Source: Chloroflexota bacterium (GTDB taxonomy: Bacteria > Chloroflexota > Anaerolineae > Aggregatilineales > Phototrophicaceae). From it: DNA of 64,000 nucleotides. The stretch is taken from assembly GCA_026709625.1 (NCBI GenBank), contig JAPOSR010000039.1, positions 1 through 64,000 of the forward strand, read 5' to 3'. Both the position numbers and the translations under genes were made by a program. The notes under the pieces were generated by a model. The model saw only the letters and a program-made list of their open reading frames with translations. It was not told the origin of the DNA and did not search any database. Positions 33,552 to 42,035 of this stretch are shown here, one piece after another; within the stretch, counting starts at the first letter, position 1, and each line of letters opens with the position of its first letter.

Positions 33552-34358
33552 ATGACTGGCGCTGTATTCATTGAGACCTTCAAACAGACCTGGAAGCAGA
33601 TGGTCGCCTGGGGCTTTGGCTTGGCTGCGCTGGCGATGATGGTTGTTTTGATGGTGCCGCTGTTTGACATGCAAGACATGAAGAGCCTGCTGGAAAACTT
33701 CCCGCCCTTCATCTTGGCGATGATCGGCATCGGCAGCGATCTGGAAGTCTTTGCCACCAACGAAGGCTTCGTCGCGATCGGCTTTTTTGGCAAGTCAGCG
33801 CTCATCTTTGCGGTCTATCCGGTCGTGATGGGCATGCGCATCACAGCCGAAGAAGAAGACACGGGCATTATGGATGTGCTGCTCAGTTTGCCCTTGAGCC
33901 GCGCCAAGACGCTGGTCGAAAAGTTCCTCGCCTATAGCATCAGCATCATTGGGGTGGTCCTGCTGATCTATCTGGGCGTGGGTATCGGCGCGAGCCTAGG
34001 CAATGTCGATCTGGATGCGGGACGTTTGACAGAGGTCACCTTCTATCTAATCCCGCTGATGATCTTCGTCATGGCAGCGACTATGTTGGTGGCGGCGGTG
34101 GCGCGGCGGCGCATGGTGGCGCTGGGCGTCATCACTGCCTTTGTGGTCGCCAGCTTTATGTTGCAGACGATCGGCTTGGCCGCAGAAGGCACAGTCGCGG
34201 AACCGCTGGGCGCGGTGTCTTTCTTTACCTATTACAACGCGGGCAACATCTTGCGCGAGGGCTTTATCTGGCCGCACATCGCTGGCTATGCTGCGCTGTC
34301 GCTGCTTATGCTCGCCGCTTCGCTATATCGCTATGAACGGCGCGATGTCGGCGTGTAA
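33552..34358 (+). CDS. ABC-2 type permease, second subunit
   Basis: A paralogue of the preceding gene, same length (268 residues), with matching KQTWKQMVAWGFGLAALAMM and EEEDTGIMDVLLSLPLSRAK. Six predicted helices. It starts 9 bp after its partner, with AGGAGCAAATC ahead. The pair arose by duplication. The substrate cannot be inferred. Confidence 0.88.
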   Translation: MTGAVFIETFKQTWKQMVAWGFGLAALAMMVVLMVPLFDMQDMKSLLENFPPFILAMIGIGSDLEVFATNEGFVAIGFFGKSALIFAVYPVVMGMRITAEEEDTGIMDVLLSLPLSRAKTLVEKFLAYSISIIGVVLLIYLGVGIGASLGNVDLDAGRLTEVTFYLIPLMIFVMAATMLVAAVARRRMVALGVITAFVVASFMLQTIGLAAEGTVAEPLGAVSFFTYYNAGNILREGFIWPHIAGYAALSLLMLAASLYRYERRDVGV

Positions 34359-34427
34359 CCGCGAGCATAGAACGCGCTGAACAGCGTAACAGCCTGTCCA
34401 CTGGCGACAATCCCGCAATTTACAGGG

Positions 34428-34458
34428 TTGACGCGAGGTCGTTTTCTTGCGCTATACT
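34428..34458 (+). promoter_or_regulatory. Promoter of the sugar importer operon
   Basis: TTGACG (34428-34433), 19-bp spacer, TATACT (34453-34458). The solute-binding-protein start follows 45 bp later with AGGAG. Confidence 0.6.
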
Positions 34459-34503
34459 GCTGCGAGCGTTGCTTCACTCGAGAATCCAACCAGGAGATGC
34501 AAG

Positions 34504-35808
34504 ATGATCGCCATTCGCAAGCGAATGCTGGCTTTATTCATGCTCTTGTCGCTGTTCGTGGGCGCAGCCTACGCCCAGGATGACATCGTCATCGACTTCT
34601 ATTTTCCCTCTGCCACCGCCAATGACGCCGAAGGCATCTTCCAGGGCTATGCCGACAGGTTCGCGGAAGAAAATCCCGGCATTCGCATCAATCCTGTATT
34701 CACTGGCAGTTATACCGATACGCGCAACACGATTTTGACCGAGCTGCAAGGTGGCGGCGCGGGACCCGATGTCGCCGTGATGCTGTCGATCGACCTCTAC
34801 AGCTTTGCCGAAGAAGGTTATATCGCGCCGGCGCAGGCTTTCATTGACAGCATGGAAAACGGCGAGGCTTATGCCAGCGACTTCTTCCCGGCTTTGATGA
34901 GCAATGGCGTGGACGAAGACGGCAACATCTGGTCGATCCCTTTCCAGCGCAGCACGCCCATCCTCTATTACAATGCCGATCTGTTGGCAGAAGCCGGCTA
35001 TGACAGCCCGCCCGCCAACAATGCCGAGCTGGTCGAAATCGCGCAGGCTTTGACCACATCGGAAAGGCATGGCTTGCTGGTGCCGGTTGCTGGCGGATTC
35101 CCCATCTGGATGTATCAGAGCTTTGCCATCGCCTTTGGACGCAACATCGTCGATGATGACCCGACTGCCGTCTACTTCAATACGCCAGAAGCCGTGGCTG
35201 CTGTCGAGTTCCTTCGTTCGCTGGGCGCTGAGCTCGGTGTCGGCCCCGCCGGCGGCGCAGCCTGGGGCGATACGCCCGTAGCTTTCCTGGCGGGCCAAGC
35301 TGCCATGATTTATCACACCACTGGCAACCTGACGCGCATTCTGAACGGCGCTGACTTCGAAGTCGGCGTATGGTATCTGCCCAGCGGGCCAGCGGGCGAA
35401 GATGGCGCGGGCTATGGCGCGCCCACCGGTGGCGGCAATCTGTACATCTTTGACGATGGCAGCAAGTCGCAGGCCGAACTGGACGCTATCTGGAAATGGG
35501 TGACATTCTTGTCGTCGCCGGCGATCCAAGCCGACTGGGGCGCGACAACCGGTTACATCGCCGCTAATGCCAGCGCCTGGGAGGCAGAACCTTTGGCTTC
35601 ACTCGCGCTGGAACATCCACAGTATCTGGTCGCGCGCGACCAACTGCAGCATGCCGGCAAGGAGTTTTCCAGTTATGCGACCATCACCATCCAGGGCATC
35701 ATCAACGGGACTTTGGAAAGCATTTTGACTGGCGAATCGGAAGATGCGCAAGCAGCGATGGATGCCGCGCAAGCGCAGATCGATGGCATCCTGGCTGATT
35801 ATCGCTAG
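34504..35808 (+). CDS. Family 1 extracellular solute-binding protein, UgpB-like
   Basis: Exported receptor of 434 residues for a carbohydrate-type ABC importer. Signal peptide MIAIRKRMLALFMLLSLFVG with AYAQ cleavage. The fold is visible in DVAVMLSIDLYSFAEEGYI, IPFQRSTPILYYNADLLAEA and GGGNLYIFDDGSKSQAELDA. The phrasing is closest to glycerol-3-phosphate/maltose-type receptors, and UgpB-like is my best estimate, not proof. No lipobox Cys, so membrane attachment would need a partner. ATG at 34504 with AGGAG. Followed by an attenuator-like hairpin and two permeases. Confidence 0.88.
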   Translation: MIAIRKRMLALFMLLSLFVGAAYAQDDIVIDFYFPSATANDAEGIFQGYADRFAEENPGIRINPVFTGSYTDTRNTILTELQGGGAGPDVAVMLSIDLYSFAEEGYIAPAQAFIDSMENGEAYASDFFPALMSNGVDEDGNIWSIPFQRSTPILYYNADLLAEAGYDSPPANNAELVEIAQALTTSERHGLLVPVAGGFPIWMYQSFAIAFGRNIVDDDPTAVYFNTPEAVAAVEFLRSLGAELGVGPAGGAAWGDTPVAFLAGQAAMIYHTTGNLTRILNGADFEVGVWYLPSGPAGEDGAGYGAPTGGGNLYIFDDGSKSQAELDAIWKWVTFLSSPAIQADWGATTGYIAANASAWEAEPLASLALEHPQYLVARDQLQHAGKEFSSYATITIQGIINGTLESILTGESEDAQAAMDAAQAQIDGILADYR

Positions 35809-35830
35809 CAAAAACGGGGGTGTGCCCTTT

Positions 35831-35855
35831 GGAGCGCCCCTGTCTCTGGCGCTCC
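35831..35855 (+). promoter_or_regulatory. Hairpin between binding-protein and permease genes
   Basis: GGAGCGCC and GGCGCTCC form a perfect 8-bp stem with a 9-nt loop and no T-run, in the 99-bp gap after the binding-protein gene. Such stems often protect the upstream message and limit readthrough, giving more receptor than permease. Confidence 0.5.
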
Positions 35856-35907
35856 ACCCAGTCGTCTGGCCGCCGATGGCGAACAGTTTGGGCGAGGCGG
35901 CCGCTTC

Positions 35908-36828
35908 ATGATCGCCGGCGCATGGCGGCAGCGGTTTGTCGCGCGCGCGCTGCCCTACCTGTTAATCGCGCCGACGCTCACGTTGGTGCTGATGTTCAAT
36001 GTCCTGCCTGCTTTCAACACAGTCAATGACAGTTTGTACAAACCCGCGCGGGGGCTGAACGCGGCGGGCAAGCCACCAGAGTTCGTCGGTTTACAGAACT
36101 TCGCCGATATTCTGGATGACAGCCACTACATGGGGCAGCGTTTTTTGCGCGCCTTTCGCAATACGCTCGTCTTTGCGCTGGCGACAGTCATGCTAGCTGT
36201 GCCGCTGGGGTTGCTGCTGGCGTTGCTATTGAACCGTCCACAGCGCTTGCGGAGCCTCTGGCGCTTTGCGGTATTTTACCCGGCGCTGCTGCCACTCATC
36301 GGCGCAGCCAGCATCTGGTCCTTTATATTCAGCGACAGCATTGGCTTGGCAAACGCGGTACTGCGCAGCTTGGGTCTGCCGGGTTTGAATTGGCTGGGCG
36401 ACCGCAACCTGGTGCTGCTTTCGGTCATCATCATCAATATCTGGAAGCAGGCTGGCTATTTCATGATCTTCTTCCTGGCTGGTTTGCAAAACATCGCGCG
36501 CGAATTGTACGAGGCGGCGGCGCTGGATGGCGCTGGCGGATTCCAGCAATTTGTGTGGCTGACACTGCCACTGCTGCGCCGCACCCTGCTCTTCGTCAGC
36601 GTGATATCTTTCACATTCGCCTTCCAGACTGTGGAACAGCTGCAAGCCCTGGGCGAAGGCGGTCCAGCCGACAGCGCCAATCTGCTACTATACCTCATCT
36701 TTCAGAATATCGCCGAACGCCGCAACTGGGGCTATGTCAATGCCATGACCCTGGTTCTCATCGCGGTCGTGCTGGTCTTTACGCTGGGCAACTTTCTGCT
36801 CTTTGAGCGCGACGAGCGTGGGCGATGA
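35908..36828 (+). CDS. Sugar ABC transporter permease, UgpA/MalF-like
   Basis: A 306-residue protein with six helices. N-terminal ARALPYLLIAPTLTLVLMFN, the DNSLY-like NDSLYKPARGL loop, and the EAA motif ELYEAAALDGAGGFQQFVWL. It overlaps the next permease (ATGA). The ATG at 35908 begins the first hydrophobic stretch. It works with the neighbouring permease and the UgpB-like receptor; no ATPase is present in the window, as is common when a shared MsmX/UgpC-type ATPase is used. Confidence 0.9.
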   Translation: MIAGAWRQRFVARALPYLLIAPTLTLVLMFNVLPAFNTVNDSLYKPARGLNAAGKPPEFVGLQNFADILDDSHYMGQRFLRAFRNTLVFALATVMLAVPLGLLLALLLNRPQRLRSLWRFAVFYPALLPLIGAASIWSFIFSDSIGLANAVLRSLGLPGLNWLGDRNLVLLSVIIINIWKQAGYFMIFFLAGLQNIARELYEAAALDGAGGFQQFVWLTLPLLRRTLLFVSVISFTFAFQTVEQLQALGEGGPADSANLLLYLIFQNIAERRNWGYVNAMTLVLIAVVLVFTLGNFLLFERDERGR

Positions 36829-37655
36829 CGCGCAACAGCCGAGTCGCGCAGACGATTGCAGCCACCTTGACCGGAGCGATCGGCTTGATCTTTCTGCTGC
36901 CGCTGGTCTTCACGATTCTGGTCAGCATCCGCCCGGAGAATGAGCCGGTCACGCAGGGCAGCATCTTCTTCGGCAGCGAAATCACCTTGTCGCTCTATCA
37001 GCACGCATTGAAGATCGCGCCCTGGGGCTTGCACTATCTCAACAGCATCATCTTTGTGGGCGGGACCTTGCTCGTCCAGATGTTTACGGTGACCTGCGCG
37101 GCCTATGCGTTTGCGCGGCTGCGTTTTGCGGGGCGCAATCTGCTGCTGGTGGTGATATTGCTGCAGTTGATGATCCCGTCTGGCGTATTGCTGGTGCAAA
37201 ATTTCCGTATGATCAACCGGCTGGGCTTGTTCGACACGCATTTGGCGCTGATGCTGCCCTATTGGGGGTCGGCATTTGGCATGCTGCTGCTGCGGCAGGC
37301 ATTCCGCGAAGTGCCGATTGAGCTGGAAGAAGCGGCGCGAATCGATGGCGCAAACCTGACGCAGGTCATCCGTCACGTCTATGTCGTCAATGCGATCCCC
37401 GCTTATGTCGCTTTTGCGCTGGTCTCGCTCAGCTCGCATTGGAACGAGTTTCTTTGGCCCTTCATCATCACGCGCTCCGAAGACATTCGCCCGCTGACTG
37501 TCGGGCTGAACAAACTGATCAAAACCACTGACCAAGGCGCGTTTTATGGGCAGTTGATGGCGGGCACACTCATCGTCATCACGCCGCTGGTGATTTTGTT
37601 TCTGCTTTTTCAGCGACAATTTGTCGAGAGCTTCGCCCGCAGCGGCATCCGTTGA
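36825..37655 (+). CDS. Sugar ABC transporter permease, UgpE/MalG-like
   Basis: A 276-residue six-helix protein. The EAA loop is EEAARIDGANLTQVIRHVYV. The conserved SLSSHWNEFLWPFIITRSED region and C-terminal LLFQRQFVESFARSGIR match the MalG class. The stop is followed by a predicted promoter for the next operon at 37687. Confidence 0.92.
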   Translation: MTRNSRVAQTIAATLTGAIGLIFLLPLVFTILVSIRPENEPVTQGSIFFGSEITLSLYQHALKIAPWGLHYLNSIIFVGGTLLVQMFTVTCAAYAFARLRFAGRNLLLVVILLQLMIPSGVLLVQNFRMINRLGLFDTHLALMLPYWGSAFGMLLLRQAFREVPIELEEAARIDGANLTQVIRHVYVVNAIPAYVAFALVSLSSHWNEFLWPFIITRSEDIRPLTVGLNKLIKTTDQGAFYGQLMAGTLIVITPLVILFLLFQRQFVESFARSGIR

Positions 37656-37686
37656 TTTCTACCTGTAGCGCTGGCGGGGCGCGTAT

Positions 37687-37692
37687 TATAAT
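37687..37692 (+). promoter_or_regulatory. -10 box for the glycan operon
   Basis: TATAAT lies 32 bp ahead of the nucleotide-sugar dehydrogenase start. No good -35 at the right distance. Confidence 0.4.
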
Positions 37693-37723
37693 CACGCCGA
37701 CTCGCCAACCGCACTGGAGAAGC

Positions 37724-39034
37724 ATGAATTATCAGAAAGAATTGCTCGCAAACATCGAGGCGCGCACGGCGCAAATCGGCATCGTCGGCTTGGGTTATGT
37801 CGGCTTGCCGCTGGCTGTCGAATTCGCCGAGGCGGGCTTTTGCGTGCTGGGCGTCGATGTGTCTGCGGAAAAAGTGGCGCAGGTCAATGGCGGGCGCAGT
37901 TATATCGCCGATGTGCCAGACGCGCGGCTGGCAGACCTGGTCGCGGCGGGGCGCTTGAAGGCGACGACCAGTTATGATGAGCTGCGGGACGTCGACGCCA
38001 TCAGCATTTGCGTGCCCACGCCACTGCGCAAAACAGGCGACCCCGATATGTCCTATATCATCGAGGCGGCGCAATCTATCGCGCAGGTTCGCCGTCGGGG
38101 CATGCTCATCGTGCTGGAAAGCACCACCTACCCCGGCACCACCGAAGAGGTCATCGTGCCGCGCATCGCCGGCGACAGCCTCGCGCTGGGCGAAGATGTG
38201 TTTGTCGCCTATTCACCAGAGCGCATTGATCCCGGCAACAATGATTTTACGGTGCGCAACACGCCCAAGGTAGTTGGTGGCATGACCCCAGCCTGCAGCG
38301 AGGTTGCCAAAGCGCTCTATGAATCGGCTGTTGAACAGGTTGTGCAAGTGTCTTCGCCGACCACCGCTGAGATGGTCAAATTGCTGGAAAACACCTTCCG
38401 CGCGGTGAATATCGGCTTGGTCAACGAGATGGCGTTAATGTGCGACAAGCTGGATGTGGATGTCTGGGAGGTCATTCAAGCTGCCGCCAGCAAGCCCTTT
38501 GGTTATATGCCATTTTATCCTGGCCCGGGCTTGGGTGGGCATTGCATCCCGGTCGACCCGCATTACCTGAGCTGGAAGCTGAAGACGCTGAATTACAACG
38601 CGCGCTTCATCGAACTGGCCAGCGAGATCAACACTTCCATGCCCTATTATGTGCTGGACAAAATCACCGAAGCGCTGAACAACCTGGAGCGGTCGGTGCG
38701 CGGCTCGCGGGTTGTGATTTTGGGCGTGGCATACAAGCGCGATGTCGATGATGTGCGCGAAAGCCCGGCGCTGGACATCCTCAGCCTGCTGCGACAGCGC
38801 GGTGCCGATGTCTGCTATCACGACCCGCATGTGCCACAGCTGCGCCTGGAAAGCGATGTGATGCTGCGCTCGGTGCCGTTCTGCGCCGAGCTGCTGCAAG
38901 GCGCGCATTGCGTCGTCATCATAACCGACCACTCAGCCACAGATTGGCAAGCTGTGCGCCGCCACAGTCGGCTGATTGTAGATACGCGGCATGTCTTCCG
39001 CAACAAGGATGGCAGCCACATTATCGGCTTGTGA
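37724..39034 (+). CDS. Nucleotide sugar dehydrogenase (UDP-HexNAc 6-dehydrogenase type)
   Basis: A 436-residue NAD-dependent enzyme oxidising the C6 of a UDP-sugar to a uronate. N-terminal Rossmann site IGIVGLGYVGLPLAVEFAEA, substrate loop YSPERIDPGNN, catalytic Cys in PGPGLGGHCIPVDPHY, and C-terminal domain GVAYKRDVDDVRESPALDI. The GxGLGGHCIP(V/I)DP form is typical of WbpA/WbpO/TviB enzymes using UDP-N-acetylhexosamines rather than UDP-glucose. GGAGA precedes ATG at 37724. It is the first gene of a coupled surface-glycan operon. Confidence 0.92.
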   Translation: MNYQKELLANIEARTAQIGIVGLGYVGLPLAVEFAEAGFCVLGVDVSAEKVAQVNGGRSYIADVPDARLADLVAAGRLKATTSYDELRDVDAISICVPTPLRKTGDPDMSYIIEAAQSIAQVRRRGMLIVLESTTYPGTTEEVIVPRIAGDSLALGEDVFVAYSPERIDPGNNDFTVRNTPKVVGGMTPACSEVAKALYESAVEQVVQVSSPTTAEMVKLLENTFRAVNIGLVNEMALMCDKLDVDVWEVIQAAASKPFGYMPFYPGPGLGGHCIPVDPHYLSWKLKTLNYNARFIELASEINTSMPYYVLDKITEALNNLERSVRGSRVVILGVAYKRDVDDVRESPALDILSLLRQRGADVCYHDPHVPQLRLESDVMLRSVPFCAELLQGAHCVVIITDHSATDWQAVRRHSRLIVDTRHVFRNKDGSHIIGL

Positions 39035-40167
39035 GCCTGCGCATCGCCATTGATGCCAGCCGCGCCACCGCCACCCAGCCGACTGGCACCGAGACTTATG
39101 CCCTGCGGTTGATTCAAGCGCTGATTCATGCCAACGAAGGTTTGGCGCAGCCTTTCCGTTTTTGCCTCTATTTTCGCGACCAGCCCGCGGCTGGGCTTTT
39201 TGAACCGTCTGAATTTGTCGAGCAAACGACTATCCCGCTGCCGCGTATGTGGACGCATCTGCGCTTGGCGGCAGCGCTATGGCGGCGGCGGCATGATCTG
39301 CTGTTTGTGCCGGCGCACACGCTGCCATTTGCGTTCCCGGGCCGAGCGATCGTCACGGCGCACGACCTGGGCTACAAGCATTTTCCCGGCGCGCACCCAA
39401 GCATGCAGCGGCTTTATCTCGATGCGACCACCCGCTACAGCCAGGCGCGGGCAAGCATCGTGCTGGCTGATAGTCATGCGACCGCGGCTGACCTGACGCG
39501 TTTTTATGGAACGCCGCGCCACAAAATCCGCGTGATTTATCCGGGCGTGGCGGCTGCGCGGCTGGCTGCAAGTCCCGACCAGGTTCACGCTGTGCGCATT
39601 AAATATCAACTGCCGCAGCGCTATTTTCTGTTCCTGGGCACTTTGCAGCCGCGCAAAAATATCGCGCGACTCGCGCAGGCATTTGCGCAATGGCAAGCGG
39701 CAACAGCAAATAGCGAAACGGCGCTGGTGCTGGCCGGCGGACGCGGCTGGCTCTTCGATGAAGCCTGGCTGGACGGCGCGAGCAACCTGCGGCAAACCGG
39801 CTACATCACCGAAGCCGACAAAGCCGCACTTTTGGCTGGCGCGCTGGCTTTGGTTTTCCCCAGCCTGCATGAAGGCTTTGGCTTTCCAGTTGTCGAAGCG
39901 ATGCATTGTGGCACGCCGGTCATCGCCAGCAGCACATCCAGCCTGCCCGAGCTGGTCGGCGACTGCGGCATACTGGTTGACCCGCTGGATGCAGCCGATA
40001 TTGCAGCTGCCATGCGTCGCATCAGCGAAGACGAACGACTGCGCAGCGAGCTGGGCGCGCAGGGGCGAGCGCGGGCGCAGCGCTTCAACTGGAAAACGGC
40101 GGCGCTGCAGACGCTGGATGCCTTCGCAGAGCTGGACGGGGACCTGCGCTACAATCAGCTAGTATGA
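39031..40167 (+). CDS. Glycosyltransferase family 4
   Basis: A 378-residue GT-B retaining glycosyltransferase. The GTG start overlaps the previous stop (GTGA). The N-terminal domain has LRIAIDASRATATQPTGTET. The C-terminal donor domain has FLFLGTLQPRKNIARLAQAF, SLHEGFGFPVVEAMHCGTPV and the ELVGDCGILVDPLDAADIA block with the EX7E glutamates. It probably acts on a lipid-linked or cell-surface acceptor. Confidence 0.9.
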   Translation: MSLRIAIDASRATATQPTGTETYALRLIQALIHANEGLAQPFRFCLYFRDQPAAGLFEPSEFVEQTTIPLPRMWTHLRLAAALWRRRHDLLFVPAHTLPFAFPGRAIVTAHDLGYKHFPGAHPSMQRLYLDATTRYSQARASIVLADSHATAADLTRFYGTPRHKIRVIYPGVAAARLAASPDQVHAVRIKYQLPQRYFLFLGTLQPRKNIARLAQAFAQWQAATANSETALVLAGGRGWLFDEAWLDGASNLRQTGYITEADKAALLAGALALVFPSLHEGFGFPVVEAMHCGTPVIASSTSSLPELVGDCGILVDPLDAADIAAAMRRISEDERLRSELGAQGRARAQRFNWKTAALQTLDAFAELDGDLRYNQLV

Positions 40168-42035
40168 GGAGCGAGCGGATTCTCTTGGTGCAGTTGGCGG
40201 ATATCGGCGATCTCGTTTTGACGACGCCAGCCCTCGCCGCCTTGCGAGAAGCGCGCCCCAAAGCGACTATTGATCTGCTGGCGGCAACACAGGCGCTGCC
40301 CATTGTGCCGGCTGAGCTGGTGAACGAAATCTTGTCGTTTGACCGCGCCGGCAAGAGCGCCAGCCGCGCCATGTTTGCCCGTGACAATCTGCCTCTGCTG
40401 CTGCGGATCATCCAAAAGCGTTACGACTCGCTGGTTTTCTGCCACCATTTCACCTTGCGCGCTGGCTTGTGGAAGTTTCGCCTGATTGCCAGAGCCAGCG
40501 GGGCAAAACGCATCATCGGTTTGCAGAATGGAAAAGCAGGTTTCCTCACTGCTTCGCTGCCCGACGAAGGCTTCGGCGCGCGCCACCAAGCGCAATACTG
40601 GCTGGACCTGGTTGGGCTCTTGGGCGCTTGCAGTCAACCGCGACCAGCTCAAGTGCGGCGGCAGGCCTGCCCCCTGCTGGGCGATTCACTCACTTCGCCC
40701 AGTGTGGTCATGCATGCGGGCAGCGGCGGTTACAGCCCGGCGCGGCGCTGGGGCGCAGAGCGGTTTGCCGAGCTGGCGCGGCTGCTCCAGGAAAAATGCG
40801 GCGCGAGCATCGTGGTCGTCGGGCAAGAAGCCGACCGCGAGCAGGCGCTAACTGAGTCGCTCGCTGCCCCGCATGTCAATCTCACCGGCAAAACCACCCT
40901 GCCGCAGCTGGCGGACGTCATCGCCAATGCCGATCTATTCGTTGGCGCGGACAGCGGCGTCATGCACATCGCGGCAGCTGTTGGCACGCCCGTGCTGAGC
41001 ATTTTTGGCCCCAGCAATGCCAGCGCCTGGCAGCCCTGGACAGTTGATGGTCTTTCGGCAGTGCTGCGCAGCGGCGTCGCTTGCAGCCCTTGCAGCTATG
41101 TCGGGCAATCAATCGGCGCGCGCGAAGGCTGCGCAGCCCGCACCTGCATGAAATTGCTGCGCCCTGTGCAGGCGCTTCAAGCCGCGCGGGAGATGCTGGC
41201 GGGGCGCGAACCAACTGAGACCAGCGCGCCACCGGCCGAGCGCGGGTTCAACAACCGGCGGCTCAACTTGCTGAGCGTGCCGGTCGATGCGGTTTCTTAT
41301 GCCGACTTGCTCACGATAATGGCAAGCTGGATAAAAACTGGCGGTGGCGCGCGCCAAATCTGCACCGTCAATCCAGAGTTCATCATGATCGCGCAGGGCG
41401 ACCCGATATTTCTGAGCGTCTTGCAGCGAGCGGCGCTGTGCGTGGCGGATGGCGTGGGCTTGCTTTGGGCTTGTCGGCGGCGGGGGTTTGCCTTGCCAGG
41501 GCGGATTACCGGGTCGGACGGACTGCCCCGTATTGCGCAGGCGGCCGCGCAATACGGCTGGCGGATATTTCTGCTGGGCGCAGCGCCGGGCATTGCCGAG
41601 CGAGCCGGGCGCGCCCTCGAGACAACCTATCCTGGCCTGCAAATCGCCGGCGCCTATGCCGGCAGCCCTGCCGCAGCCGAAGAAGACGAAATCGTGGCAA
41701 GAGTCAATGCCAGCCGCGCCGATATTCTTTTCGTTGCGTATGGCGCCCCCCGCCAAGACAAATGGATCGCCCGCAATTTGCCGCGCCTGCAAGTTTCGCT
41801 GGCGATGGGCGTTGGCGGCTCACTCGACTTCATCGCGGGCTTGGTGCCGCGCGCGCCCCGCTGGATGCGAGACCGCGGATTGGAATGGCTGTACCGACTC
41901 TTGCGGCAGCCCTGGCGGCTGCGGCGCATGCTGCGGCTGCCCCGCTTCGTTTTCGCGGTTTGGCGAGCGGCTGATGTACACTCAGCGACAGACAAGGCAA
42001 GAAAAGCGAGCAAGGATGTCGACCTATCTGGCTGA
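40164..42035 (+). CDS. Bifunctional glycosyltransferase: GT9 (heptosyltransferase-like) fused to GT26 (WecG/TagA/CpsF)
   Basis: A 623-residue fusion. Residues 1 to about 350 are a GT9 domain (RILLVQLADIGDLVLTTPAL, VVMHAGSGGYSPARRWGAER, FVGADSGVMHIAAAVGTPVL). Residues about 365 to 605 are a GT26 domain (NLLSVPVDAVSYADLLTIMA, TVNPEFIMIAQGDPIFLSVL, LGAAPGIAERAGRALETTYP, VNASRADILFVAYGAPRQDK). The linker (GREPTETSAPPAERG) is low-complexity. There is no internal stop or frame break. It overlaps the previous gene (ATGA) and the next by 20 bp. The two activities would add successive sugars to the same carrier. Confidence 0.9.
   Translation: MRSERILLVQLADIGDLVLTTPALAALREARPKATIDLLAATQALPIVPAELVNEILSFDRAGKSASRAMFARDNLPLLLRIIQKRYDSLVFCHHFTLRAGLWKFRLIARASGAKRIIGLQNGKAGFLTASLPDEGFGARHQAQYWLDLVGLLGACSQPRPAQVRRQACPLLGDSLTSPSVVMHAGSGGYSPARRWGAERFAELARLLQEKCGASIVVVGQEADREQALTESLAAPHVNLTGKTTLPQLADVIANADLFVGADSGVMHIAAAVGTPVLSIFGPSNASAWQPWTVDGLSAVLRSGVACSPCSYVGQSIGAREGCAARTCMKLLRPVQALQAAREMLAGREPTETSAPPAERGFNNRRLNLLSVPVDAVSYADLLTIMASWIKTGGGARQICTVNPEFIMIAQGDPIFLSVLQRAALCVADGVGLLWACRRRGFALPGRITGSDGLPRIAQAAAQYGWRIFLLGAAPGIAERAGRALETTYPGLQIAGAYAGSPAAAEEDEIVARVNASRADILFVAYGAPRQDKWIARNLPRLQVSLAMGVGGSLDFIAGLVPRAPRWMRDRGLEWLYRLLRQPWRLRRMLRLPRFVFAVWRAADVHSATDKARKASKDVDLSG

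Noticed and set aside
41449..42015. Upstream extension of the sugar kinase through the GT26 domain
   Set aside because: Frame lies opposite in phase to the GT26 coding frame and has no similarity; ATG at 42016 opens the kinase motif.
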